Source: Argopecten irradians
Taxonomy: Eukaryota > Mollusca > Bivalvia > Pectinida > Pectinidae
DNA length: 64,000 nt
Direction of reading: 5' to 3'
Assembly: GCF_041381155.1 (NCBI RefSeq)
Contig: NC_091134.1
Span: 1,174,001 to 1,238,000 of the forward strand
Shown piece after piece: positions 47,701-58,444 of the stretch; within the stretch, counting starts at the first letter, position 1, and each line of letters begins with the position of its first letter. A program made the translations under genes and the position numbers. The notes below the pieces were generated by a model. That model saw nothing but the letters and a program-made list of their open reading frames with translations, did not search any database and was not told the DNA's origin.

Positions 47701-50700
47701 ATAAAAAACGGATCACAGTGAATTTTTTAGACAAATAATGTTCTGAATGTATTGTAGGCGAGGGCCAGTAAGGTACAGATTCCAGGGCCTCTATGAGCTG
47801 GACAGTCTAGCTGTGGTCAATGTTCGGGATGCTGGACCAGTCAAGAATGCTTTCAAAATCCTCATGTTCCCAGACTCCAAGATGTACCAAGCAGACAGTG
47901 CTAAAGCTAAGGTAAAAAATATCAGTTTTATTTTCAGGTGCCTCATAACCACAAAGTAAAATATTGTATAAAACTATTTTTCTGCATCCCTTTATATGAA
48001 AAATAATGCAAAAAATATTGACAAATTCTGCTGTATTGTGAACAATTTGAATTCATATCATTGAACTATCAGGTACAATGTTTATGCTATACCCATATGA
48101 TAGTCAAGCCAGATTCTAGTTAAGTACCAAGTACTCACCTGGCCCTAATAGAAAAAAAATATGACTTTGGCTTGATCCAGTCATACAAACCAGTTTGTCT
48201 ATTTTCAAATATTACTGTGGTTTGATATATTTGTCTATTTTCAAATATTACTGTGGTTTGATATATTTATAACTTCAAATATTTTTCCTTTTACAGAGAC
48301 AGTGGCTGGACATTTTAGAAGAAACAAAAAAGAGGAAGGCTAGTAGGGACAAACAGAAGAAAGAGGCCGCGATCTTCTTAGCCGAGCAACAGGCCGTTAC
48401 CTTGGCAACACCAACAGAGGATAGTAATCGTGAGTATAATGGTCAGATAGTCTTTTATAATTCTGTCATAGAATAGGAAAAAAATATTGTCTATATAAGC
48501 AGTCTGTGACGTTAATTTTTTTCGCTGCAAGTCATTTGGACTAGTAAACCACAAAAATTTACAAGTCAGACTATTTAATTACTAGTCAAAGTTAAATCTA
48601 AATTAATCTATAGCCGTTTTCCTTCAGCACTTTAAAGTCAGCAATCAGTTTACATTTTTATTTACCAAAATTACAGTCGGATGCATCCGGACTAAAATAA
48701 TTGCATGAAGAATGCACTCAAAATGTGTTCAAAATGCAATTGACCACCGCTCTTGTAAATGTAGTATTTAACGATTTTAATAGGGAGCTACTAGTCCAAT
48801 CGGATAAGTTCATTACAGTTGGCATTAGACTGGCTGTAAAATTTCTAGTCGTGGGCATCGGACTAGTGCTTAAATTCGCAGACTGTATAAGGGGTGTGAG
48901 TACCTAGTGATAAGGTGCATGACATCAATAACCTTTCACCTCTGAATGATGGATTTAGTTACTGTACATAACTAGGTCGATTAATCAAAACACCACTAAT
49001 AACTAGGTCAACTGTACATAACTAAGTCAGCTGTTTGTGTACTCCTACCTTCCTTTACCACCAATGTATGACCCATAGTCTACATAAAACACAATCTCTC
49101 CAGTATTCACAAAATCTTATCTATTTTCACAGCCTTTGGAGAAGAGGATGACAGTGAGGCTCTTGCTGCCATAGAAACAGATTTTCTTAACTCTGATTGG
49201 CTACAAGAACTTCCTGAAGATCTAGACATGTGCATTGCACAAAGAGACTTTGAAGGAGCTGTTGATTTAGTTGAAAGAGGTATGTATATTCACAAAAAGT
49301 TTGATAATTTATATCATTATAATATTATAATATTTAAAGTTTAATGTGTTTCAAGTTTTAGTGATGTGTATTATGAACAGTATTACAACTGCATATCATT
49401 TGTACTGCATATCATTTGTACTTTACAGTTAATGAATATTTAAAAGACTGTCCAAAAGTTCCTGCCGTGAAAGAATTCAGGTTAGTCATTCAAGCTGTAT
49501 TGGTGTTAAGATGTACATGTATTATGTATTATTAATTGTAACTATTTTGATTGATTGGGATGTTGTCACGGAATTACAGCTATCTTCTCTCAGTTATCAT
49601 CTTTGTGGGGAAAAAGAGAAAAGATGAAAATGTAAAATTAAGAAAAAAATGCTCAATAATCTGCATGTAAAATTTAGATACAATGTAATATCTTATTATA
49701 GAAAGCTAACTGCTTACCTTTGTCTGATATTGGGGCCGCGGTGGCTGAGTGGTTAAGATGTCTCGACATACTATATACCACAAGTACTCAACCTCTGGGT
49801 TGCGAGTTCGAATCCCAGGTGGGGCAGTTGCCAGGTACTGACCACTGGTCAATGGTTTTTCTCTGGGTAGTCCAGCTTTCCTTCACCAACAAACCTAGCA
49901 CTTCCTTACATGACTCTGGCTGTTAATAGGACATTAAACAAATATAACCAATAAACCTGATATTGTAAAATGATAATTATCTCCCCTTCTTATCATACTA
50001 TAGTAACTAGCTTCTTTGACATAATTTCAGAGCAAGGATAGATCATCGTGTAAAACAGTTGACTGAGGGACTAATGGGAGAGTTACAGGTATCCCCAGAG
50101 AGATCTCTACGTGGCGGGCCTCGGGCAGCAAGACGAGCAGTGATGCAGCTTATCAGACTCGGCAAGTCTGCACAGGTATAGCGTAGTACAGATGTACTTG
50201 ATAGAAGTTCAATAAGGGGTCAATTTTGATCCAGGTTCCACTTGATATAGTGCTCATTTAGTAATGATTAACTATAAAAAAAAATGTCCATTTAAAAATT
50301 TATTATGCCTTAGTCAGGAGCTGAGGGATTACCTATTCTATCTTTGCATATTACAGAGTTAGCTCCCTTGCGAGTCGGTATCGATTGTTGTGTCATTATT
50401 TTGTGAGCGCAATTCATTTCGTTTTCTCAGAAACGTATGACGTTACGCTCGCAAACACATGATGTCACAATCAATACCTACCCGCAAGTGCAGATAACTC
50501 TGTAATATGCAATTTTGGAATATGTCTTATATACACACTTAGCTTATGATGACCCTTATCCTGATGAAATTTGAGGTGGAGGGTAACTATAGTATCACCC
50601 ATGGCTGTCACATGCTATCTTGTATTGCCATATTCATCCCATCCAGAATTGTGAAAGGCATTAAACATCTCAGCAGATACTCAGAGATAGAGAGAATGCA

Positions 50701-53700
50701 GGAGGATAAGATGTAAAATACAACGGAAATACAATACACTGCTTAGAGACATTTTATACCATTCCTGTTTGGTTTTTACAGGCCTGTGACTTGTTCCTGA
50801 AGAACAGAAGTTCCATCATTAAATATAATATTCGTCAGCTGAAGTTTGAAGGGGCAACAACTCTGTATATCCGTCGACTGTGTGATGTGTTCATTCCTTG
50901 TCTGTCAGAGACTGGCAAGGAGTTTATGAAGGCTTTTCAGGAACATTACGGCTGTATGTCAGGTGAGACTCAAAAACCAGAACAGGAACAAGTGCAATAC
51001 TTCCGTAACAATATTGAGAACAAAATAACTTCATCTTTCTGCTATTATTAATCAGGATATGCAATTTATCTTGTTCTCTTTGATGAGATTTTATAATACA
51101 GTGGAACTCGGTTAATACGAAGTCGAAGGGACCGAGATAAAACTTCGAGTTACCCGAGCTTTTGAATTAAGCAAGTTCTCGTGTCTACTGACGATCTCTC
51201 TACTTGGTACTATATAGACTAGTTCCATGTCGTAAAACAATGTGAACAAGAGAGATGTTAAAATCGCCGATGGTAGTTGCAAAATTATGACAATAAAACC
51301 GTTCTACGGCAGATTTATGAAAAAGAAATCGGCATTTTCGGCAATCTCATTGTCCAAAAAATCTCATTTCAAGTTATAAGAAGCTTTTATGTATGTTTTT
51401 TGTCATTCGGACCTAAAATGTACTTCGTATTATCCGAGTTCTTTGAGTTTTCCAAATTTGAATTATCCGAGTTCTTTAAACAAAGGTAAAGAGGGAATTC
51501 GGCCGGGACCAGCAAAGAACTTGGTATTAAGCCGGGTTTTCGAATTATCCAAATTTGTATCAACCAAGTTCCACTGTAGTAAATTTATAGAAAAAAAAAA
51601 TGAAAATAATAAAGTGAAAAAATGGTAAAGAATTGACTATTTCTTTAGGTTTACCATTCAAGATATATTAACAGTAGGTATTATTCACATGCCACTACTT
51701 CATGTGTTTCTCCTCCACATCGATGGCCTGATAACAACAAAAAATATCATCCTTAACATGACATATATCAGAATATTCGGTCCGTGTATATTACAGAGTT
51801 AGCTCCCTTGCGGGTAGGTATCATTTGTTACGTCATTATTTTATTAGCGCAATTCACGTCATTTTCTCCGAAAAGTATGACGTTACGCTCGAAAACACAT
51901 GACGTATACCTACCCGCAAGGGCAGATAACTCTGTAATATGCAAATACGGAATAACTGCCTATACACTGTATCTTTTCGGAAAACATTTAGAAAAGTTAT
52001 GTTTACCTGGACTGATGACACAGTTTTCATTATCTTTGTTACAGCCTTTGTTGTCTGGGCCAAGAAAGAACTTCAGATGTTTGTATCTTTTCAGAACAAC
52101 AGATCTAAAATGTTAAGTTTACCTGGACTGATGACACAGTTTTCATTATCTTTGTTACAGCCTTTGTTGTCTGGGCCAAGAAAGAACTTCAGATGTTTGT
52201 ATCTTTTCAGAACAACAGATCTAAAATGTTAAGTGTACCTGGACTGATGACACAGTTTTCATTATCTTTGTTACAGCCTTTGTTGTCTGGGCCAAGAAAG
52301 AACTTCAGATGTTTGTATCTTTTCTGAACAACAGATCTAAAATGTTAAGTTTACCTGGACTGATGACACAGTTTTCATTATCTTTGTTACAGCCTTTGTT
52401 GTCTGGGCCAAGAAAGAACTTCAGATGTTTGTATCTTTTCAGAACAACAGATCTAAAATATTATGTTTACCTGGACTGATGACAGAGTTTTCATTATCTT
52501 TGTTACAGCCTTTGTTGTCTGGGCCAAGAAAGAACATCAGATGTTTGTATCTTTTCTGAACAACAGATCTAAAATGTTAAGTTTACCTGGGCTGATGACA
52601 CAGTTTTCATTATCTTTGTTACAGCCTTTGTTGTCTGGGCCAAGAAAGAACTTCAGATGTTTGTATCTTTTCAGAACAACAGATTTAAAATGTTAAGTTT
52701 ACCTGGGCTGATGACAGAGTTTTCATTTTGTTTGTTACAGCCTTTGTTGTCTGGGCCAAGAAAGAACTTCAGATGTTTGTATCTTTTCAGAACAACAGAT
52801 TTAAAATATTATGTTTACCTGGGCTGATGACAGAGTTTTCATTATCTTTGTTACAGCCTTTGTTGTCTGGGCCAAGAAAGAACTTCAGATGTTTGTATCT
52901 TTTCTGAAAAACAGATTTAAAATGTTAAGTTTACCTGGGCTGATGACAGAGTTTTCATTTTGTTTGTTACAGCCTTTGTTGTCTGGGCAAAGAAAGAATT
53001 TCAGATGTTTGTATCTTTTCAGAACAACAGATTTGAAATATTATGTTTACCTGGGCTGATGACAGAGTTTTCATTTTGTTTGTTACAGCCTTTGTTGTCT
53101 GGGCCAAGAAAGAACTTCAGATGTTTGTGTCAACTGTAAATAGACAGGTGTTTGGTGGAAAGTCATCATTGTCCGTCATCGCAGAATGTCTTCACAACGC
53201 ACGAATCCAGTGTGAGGAGGTAGGTAACAGTACTTACATAGCCTACTGTATAACTGTAGCATTTCAGCATTTCAGCTGTATCAAGCTAATTTTTGATGTA
53301 AATCTTTACTACGTTTGTGGTAATTTGAGCATTAATGTGTGAAATGATAAACTTTCATCACTTTATTTTCAAATTTAATGGTAATTGCAGCACTTTTATT
53401 TTTCACTCTAAGATATTGAAAAATAACAAATGGGACAAAAAAGTAAGCACAGGGACCCTCCATTTTTTCTTACTGATTTAGAAAGAACAATCCTATTCCT
53501 ATTGATATCCAAAATATTGTCAAAAGTTCAATACCAGAACTTTGTCTGTAAAAGGTTAAAATTGACAGAAAATTGTTCATTTTGTACCTCAAAATTAAGG
53601 GGTAGAGGAGGCATTTGTTGTTATTCTGAGAAAAATCTGAGTCTAATTAATCATTACTGGTGTATTTTTAAAGAAGACTTCTGGAAAATAAATACTACAA

Positions 53701-56700
53701 ACATCCATACATATCAAACACCCCATTAGGAAATTATGGCTTTAAATCTCTCATGTATATGGTCAAAACTGCAAAATTCCCATAAAATCCAATATTTTGT
53801 CAACTAGGTATCCTTGAGTGACAATAGCTCAAAAATGAGCACATGGAAATATGTTTTTTCTTCAATTTTCTTTTATGGCATGAACTCCTATTTCTGAAAA
53901 CCTATATGAGAAAAAAAGTTTAATACAAAAAAAAAATGATAGTCTTTTGTCCATTGTCGTGCGTCTGTAAACATTTCTTGGTGAACACGATAACTTGAGT
54001 AAATATAAACCGAACTTAATGAAACTTTGTATGTAGACTAACATTAGAAAGATCTCTGATGAGTTAAAAATCAGCTTGATTCGGCGGTAATTAACAGAGT
54101 TATTGCCCTTTGCACTAATAATTATTATTAGACCTTGTGAACGCGATAACTTGAGTAAATATAAACCAAATCTTTGTATGTAGACTAACATTGGAAAGAT
54201 CTCAACAAGTTTGAAAATGAACTTGATTTGACGCTAATCTACGGAGTAATCGCCCTTTGCACTAATAATTATTATTTGACCTTGTGAACGCAATAACTTA
54301 AATATGAACCGAGCTTGAGCAAAAATGAACAAAAGAATCTGTTGGCTAGTTAATGACATAAAAAATTGTATGGAATATCAGAAAAAAATTGTATCGAATA
54401 TCAGGTGACCGTTAACGCCCATGGGCCTCTTGTTACATTTAATGGTAACTTGTCAGAGGAATACATCCTTAACAGCAGAGTTATAACTATTTTGGGAAAT
54501 AGTCTTAGTAGAAAATTGAGGAATGTTTTGTATTCTTATCAGTTCCCTTCAGATTTGATATTATTAATTCTTTGATAAAAAACATACATGTTGAAGGTAT
54601 AAGCTACACATGAGGGCATCTCTGTGTGTGCCAAGTCAATATGTAATAAAACTGGAAGCGATCGAGTCTTTTTTAACCAGTATCATTGTATTTAACACCT
54701 TGTAACAGGCACAACTTAACAGATTCTCTTACTTTAGAAAATTACTTTGGATAATGATTGCAGTATGTCATTGTCAACTGATTGATGTATATTCTGTTTC
54801 AGTTAAGCCAGATTGGTTTGGAGGTGAACTTCATATTTGATTTCTTGATTGCTTCAGACCTAGAAAGAGTGATCAGAGAAAATAAGGATCAGATCATTGA
54901 TGGAGTCAAATACAGGGCTCAGGTATAATAATAAATACAGGGCTCAGGTATAATGATAAATACAGAGCTCAGGTATAGTGACAAATACAGGGCTCAGGTA
55001 TAATGACAAATACAGGGCTCAGGTATAATGACAAATACAGGACTCAGGTATAATGACAAATACAGGGCTCAGGTATAATGACAAATACAGGGCTCAGGTA
55101 TAATGACAAATACAGGGCTCAGGTATAATGACAAATACAGGACTCAGGTATAATGACAAATACAGGGCTCAGGTATAATGACAAATACAGGACTCAGGTA
55201 TAATGACAAATACAGGACTCAGGTATAATGACAAATACAGGGCTCAGGTATACAAATACAGGGCTCAGGTATAATGACAAATACAGGGCTCAGGTATACA
55301 AATACAGGGCTCAGGTATAATGACAAATACAGGGCTCAGGTATAATGACAAATACAGGGCTCAGGTATAATGACAATTACAGGGCTCAGGTATAATGACA
55401 AATACAGGGCTCAGGTATAATGACAAATACAGGGCTCAGGTATAATGACAATTACAGGGCTCAGGTATAATGACAAATACAGGGCTCAGGTATAATGACA
55501 AATACAGGGCTCAGGTATAATGACAAATACAGGACTCAGGTATAATGACAAATACAGGACTCAGGTATAATGACAAATACAGGGCTCAGGTATACAAATA
55601 CAGGGCTCAGGTATAATGACAAATACAGGGCTCAGGTATAATGACAAATACAGGGCTCAGGTATAATGACAAATACAGGGCTCAGGTATAATGACAAATA
55701 CAGGGCTCAGGTATGCAAATCCTGGGCTCAGGTATACAAATACAGGGCTCAGGTATAATGACAAATACAGGGCTCAGGTATAATGACAAATACAGGGATC
55801 AGGTGCAATGACAAATACAGGGCTCAGGTATAATGACAAATACAGGGCTCAGGTATAATGACAAATACAGGGCTCAGGTATAATGACAAATACAGGGCTC
55901 AGGTATAATGACAAATACAGGGCTCAGGTATAATGACAAATACAGGGCTCAGGTATAATGACAAATACAGGGATCAGGTATAATGACAAATACAGGGCTC
56001 AGGTATAATAATAAATACAGGGCTCAGGTATAATGATAAATACAGAGCTCAGGTATAGTGACAAATACAGGGCTCAGGTATAATGACAAATACAGGGCTC
56101 AGGTATAATGACAAATACAGGGATCAGGTATAATGACAAATACAGGGCTCAGGTATAATGACAAATACAGGACTCAGGTATAATGACAAATACAGGGCTC
56201 AGGTATACAAATACAGGGCTCAGGTATAATGACAAATACAGGGCTCAGGTATAATGACAAATACAGGGCTCAGGTATAATGACAAATACAGGGCTCAGGT
56301 ATAATGACAAATACAGGGCTCAGGTATAATGACAAATACAGGGCTCAGGTATAATGACAAATACAGGGCTCAGGTATGCAAATCCTGGGCTCAGGTATAC
56401 AAATACAGGGCTCAGGTATAATGACAAATACAGGGATCAGGTATAATGACAAATACAGGGATCAGGTGCAATGACAAATACAGGGCTCAGGTATAATGAC
56501 AAATACAGGGCTCGGGTATAATGACAAATACAGGGCTCAGGTATAATGATAAATACAGGGCTCAGGTATAATGACAATTACAGGGCTAAGGTATAATGAC
56601 AAATACAGGACTCAGGTATAATGACAAATACAGGGCTCAGGTATAATGACAAATACAGGGCTCAGGTATAATGACAAATACATTGCTCAGGTATACAAAT

Positions 56701-58444
56701 ACAGGGCTCAGGTATAATGACAAATACAGGGCTCAGGTATAATGACAAATACAGGGCTCAGGTATAATGACAAATTCAGGGCTTAGGTGTAATGATAAAT
56801 ACAGGGCTCAGGTTTAATGACAATTACAGGGCTCAGGTATAATGACAAATACAGGGCTCAGGTATAATGACAAATACAGGGCTCAGGTATAGCTACCAAT
56901 ACAGGACTCGGGTGTAACGATAAATACAGGGCTCAGGTGTAATGACAGTAGGCATATCTGCTGATGAAAAGGTTGTTTTTTTTTAAATATAATCTTAGTT
57001 TTAAATAAACTAAATCTAACAAATGGTCTGGGTTTGCTGTGGCCAAGCGGTTAAAGTGTTGGTGCATATTACCACTGTCTCTCTTTTCTGCGTTGTAGGT
57101 TCAAAACCAGTGACATTCCCTTAATAAAGGATGGGACATGAAATAAATCCATACCCATGAAACTATTGATATGTCTTTTTCATCATTATTTTTGAAAATA
57201 GATTTGTTGACAAGACTTCAACATAAAGTACATTGTATGTACTGGTAATAAAATTAAAAGAAAATATGTGTATGTTTAAATTTCAATCAACTTTGTCTGC
57301 ATTCTTTTTTAATTAAATTTTACCCAAGCCTGAAAAAACAAACTGAATCATGCATTAATTTTGATGATAGATTGGTTGATGGCCCATCAAATGGATCAAT
57401 ATTATTTTATCATTATGTACATATCTTTTTTCTCTAGTACTTAACTATCAGACATCGATCAAAACTTTATATCAGTGATAATGTATGTATTTTTAGGATG
57501 ACAAATGGCGTCCAATGAATCACCTCAGTCATACTGACTGCCTCAAGTTTGTTGAGGAAATGTCGACTGGTGGCCTTGATCTGAAAAGCTACATCTATGG
57601 TAAGGCCACTTTAAGTTTTAATGTCCATTTTACTTTATTATTAATGAAATGAAATATCTATATCTTCAAGAGCCTTCCTTTAAAAACTAACATTTGAAGT
57701 TTCAACAAACAATTCCCTGAGAAATCAAAAGTCTATCATAGGAAGAGAGAACACTTCACATAAAAATTTGAAGGTAAATTTATGTTTGTTTGTAAGTATG
57801 TACACATGACTTTTGTTAACATTTTAAATCAACTGTGGTCTAATTGGTCCTGATATCAATGTTATGATTTAACTTATATTTTAGATGCCTGTTTCATTAA
57901 TCTGACAATGAACACTGCCAACTTTTCCAAAAGCTGTCTGTCCTTCGCCAATGCTGTTTTGTTAGTCCACACGCCAGAGATTGATTATCTCATCTCCGAA
58001 GCTATTTCTGAAATATTCCGTGCAGAAGTCACACACATCGAGGACTCGATCAAAAATAAAGACTTCTACAGGGAGGTAAGATAACATAGGATAATATAAA
58101 AGATAGGGTGAGAAATCATACTGTAAAATTATACTAAAAAACAATGAAATACCGGGTAATATGTCATAAAGATGAATGGTACTAGAGGACACAAGTTTGC
58201 AAAAATTTCTGTTTTTGTTTTAGAATAAATTTTAAAAGAAAATTTACAGGTATTATAGTATATGTTTATTATCTTTCAGCACAAATTTATCCTGAAGAAC
58301 GCTGCATTTGTACTGGAAGTGTTAATGGGAAAGATTGAATCTGCTTATAAGGACAAAGGTGTTGTGTTCCCGAAACAGTTACTGGACATTAACGGAGAGT
58401 ACAGACGACTTAAGTCCGTGGTCAAATCTTTGGGGGCAAGCTGA
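38733..58444 (+). CDS. EXOC8: Exocyst complex component 8 (Exo84), 16 exons, 692 aa
   Basis: Subunit of the exocyst, which tethers secretory vesicles to the plasma membrane. Exons: 38733-38793, 39173-39328, 39673-39768, 40632-40732, 46937-47079, 47758-47911, 48297-48429, 49133-49279, 49429-49480, 50031-50175, 50782-50962, 53089-53219, 54803-54922, 57497-57599, 57885-58075, 58280-58444. They sum to 2,079 nt with every phase closing, ending TGA. Residues 20-110 are the N-terminal coiled-coil region (KKNVYKNYFQFIETAKEIS; LEGEMYQLSHTLTEQKS). About 138-260 form the PH domain that in other species binds Ral and phosphoinositides (YRFQGLYELDSLAVVNVRDA). About 318-520 are the Exo84 helical C-terminal domain (SDWLQELPEDLDMCIAQRDF; SPERSLRGGPRAARRAV; LKFEGATTLYIRRLCDVF; AFVVWAKKELQMFV). 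Length is near human (725 aa), which as far as I know is encoded without introns. Introns 4, 11 and 13 hold arrays of duplicated splice junctions. Confidence 0.97.
39580..39640 (+). mobile_element. SINE fragment around the B-box
   Basis: CGGATTCGAGCCCAGGTGGC resembles the B-box and following part of the tRNA-derived SINEs here; no A-box half is recognisable. It is in EXOC8 intron 2. Confidence 0.5.
40241..40380. mobile_element. Fragment of the 357-bp TTAA MITE
   Basis: About 140 bp matching one end of the family (AATGGTAGTAATGGTGTA, TTTGTCTGCTCCTG) and ending at TTAA (40381-40384). It is diverged and lacks the other half. In EXOC8 intron 3. Confidence 0.8.
41321..41440. repeat. Hairpin with AT-microsatellite loop at the edge of the 73-bp array
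   Basis: CCTGGCACTAAGATTTTAAC at the left and GTTAAAATTTTTGTGCCAGG at the right enclose about 60 bp of (TA)n. The complementarity weakly continues outward (GGATATTACACAGG against CCTGTGGGATATTA), into the first unit of the array at 41437. Confidence 0.85.
41437..46954 (+). repeat. 73-75-bp acceptor-containing array, about 75 copies
   Basis: The unit is AGAGTGTAACAGAGGTCCCT, GTGGGATATTAGATATGTGA, TATAGGGATATGATGTACTG, TTTTCTATATAAC, with a TA-dinucleotide length variant. TTTTCTATATAACAG is the acceptor of exon 5 and AGTGTAACAGAGGTCCCTG is the first 19 bases of that exon, so every unit is an intron end plus exon start. The last unit (46937) continues into the real exon. It fills nearly all of EXOC8 intron 4 (6.2 kb). 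A few ragged units (43540-43640, 45700-45790, 46690-46740) may be assembly noise. Confidence 0.97.
48194..48265 (+). repeat. 36-bp tandem duplication just before an acceptor
   Basis: TTTGTCTATTTTCAAATATT plus ACTGTGGTTTGATATA occurs at 48194-48229 and 48230-48265, 31 bp before the exon at 48297. It lies inside the region where the branch point is expected. Confidence 0.93.
48493..48889. mobile_element. MITE-like element with TATAAGCAGTCTG termini
   Basis: TATAAGCAGTCTG at the left and CAGACTGTATA at the right are imperfect inverted repeats. Internal GGACTAGT words recur in both orientations. Architecture resembles 29770-30175. In an EXOC8 intron. Confidence 0.5.
49391..49422 (+). repeat. 16-bp tandem duplication next to an acceptor
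   Basis: GCATATCATTTGTACT is repeated directly at 49391-49406 and 49407-49422, six bases before the exon at 49429. Confidence 0.9.
49732..49950 (+). mobile_element. tRNA-derived SINE, best-preserved copy
   Basis: GGTGGCTGAGTGGTTAAGAT (A-box region) at 49741, GCGAGTTCGAATCCCAGGTG (B-box region) near 49802, then a body of about 130 bp ending in GTTAATAGGACATTAAAC. The head resembles a Leu- or Ser-type tRNA with a long variable arm. It lies in the EXOC8 intron before exon 50031-50175. Confidence 0.88.
50334..50522. mobile_element. MITE, TTACAGAGTTA family, copy 2
   Basis: Inverted arms CATATTACAGAGTTAGCTCC and CAGATAACTCTGTAATATGC, with GATACC/GGTATC inner parts. In the EXOC8 intron before exon 50782-50962. 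Confidence 0.87.
51099..51576. mobile_element. Pogo/Tigger-like MITE, 478 bp
   Basis: Termini CAGTGGAACTCGGTTAATAC and CAACCAAGTTCCACTG are inverted and flanked by TA at 51097-51098 and 51577-51578. The CAGTGGAAC start and TA target match non-autonomous Tigger (pogo) elements. No transposase frame is present. Confidence 0.8.
51774..51954. mobile_element. MITE, TTACAGAGTTA family, copy 3
   Basis: Arms TATTACAGAGTTAGCTCCCT and GGCAGATAACTCTGTAATAT. It stops about 14 bp before the start of the 116-bp splice-junction array. Confidence 0.87.
51968..53110 (+). repeat. 116-bp acceptor-containing array, about 10 copies
   Basis: Each unit has an intron end (TTTACCTGG...ATCTTTGTTACAG) and then the first 40 bases of EXOC8 exon 12 (CCTTTGTTGTCTGGGCCAAG, AAAGAACTTCAGATGTTTGT), followed by ATCTTTTCAGAACAACAGAT and a short linker. 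Only the last copy (acceptor at 53088) runs on into the real exon. A degenerate partial unit begins at about 51968. Two sub-types alternate in the 3' half (ATCTTTG/TTTTGTTTG; GACACAG/GACAGAG). Confidence 0.96.
53940..54440. mobile_element. Dispersed element with internal tandem units of about 145 bp
   Basis: GTGAACRCGATAACTTGAGT, TATGTAGACTAACATTRGAA and GCCCTTTGCACTAATAATTA recur in order at about 53980, 54137 and 54283. The right end GTTAACGCCCATGGGCCTCT resembles the end of a common bivalve repeat as I remember it. Class is uncertain; no coding capacity. Confidence 0.55.
54907..56945 (+). repeat. 25-bp donor-containing array, about 80 copies
   Basis: The unit is GACAAATACAGGGCTCAGGT plus ATAAT. 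AAATACAGGGCTCAG is the last 15 bases of EXOC8 exon 13 and GTATAA is its donor (54923), so each unit is an exon end plus donor. Variants (GACTCAG, GTATACAAATAC, GTATGCAAATCC) recur in the same order 1,080 bp and 662 bp apart, showing block duplications within the array. Confidence 0.97.
57027..57115 (+). mobile_element. tRNA-like SINE head, second type
   Basis: GCTGTGGCCAAGCGGTTAAA (A-box-like) and GTAGGTTCAAAACCAGTGAC (B-box-like) about 50 bp apart. The sequence differs from the other SINEs. There is no good acceptor stem, so a functional tRNA is unlikely. Confidence 0.55.

Noticed and set aside
49732-49820. A functional tRNA gene
   Set aside because: A- and B-box-like parts exist, but no complete acceptor stem is seen and the unit continues into a SINE body with other copies in the window.
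54907-56945. Regular 25-bp repeats as a CRISPR-like array
   Set aside because: There are no unique spacers; units are directly abutting and the gene context is animal with introns.
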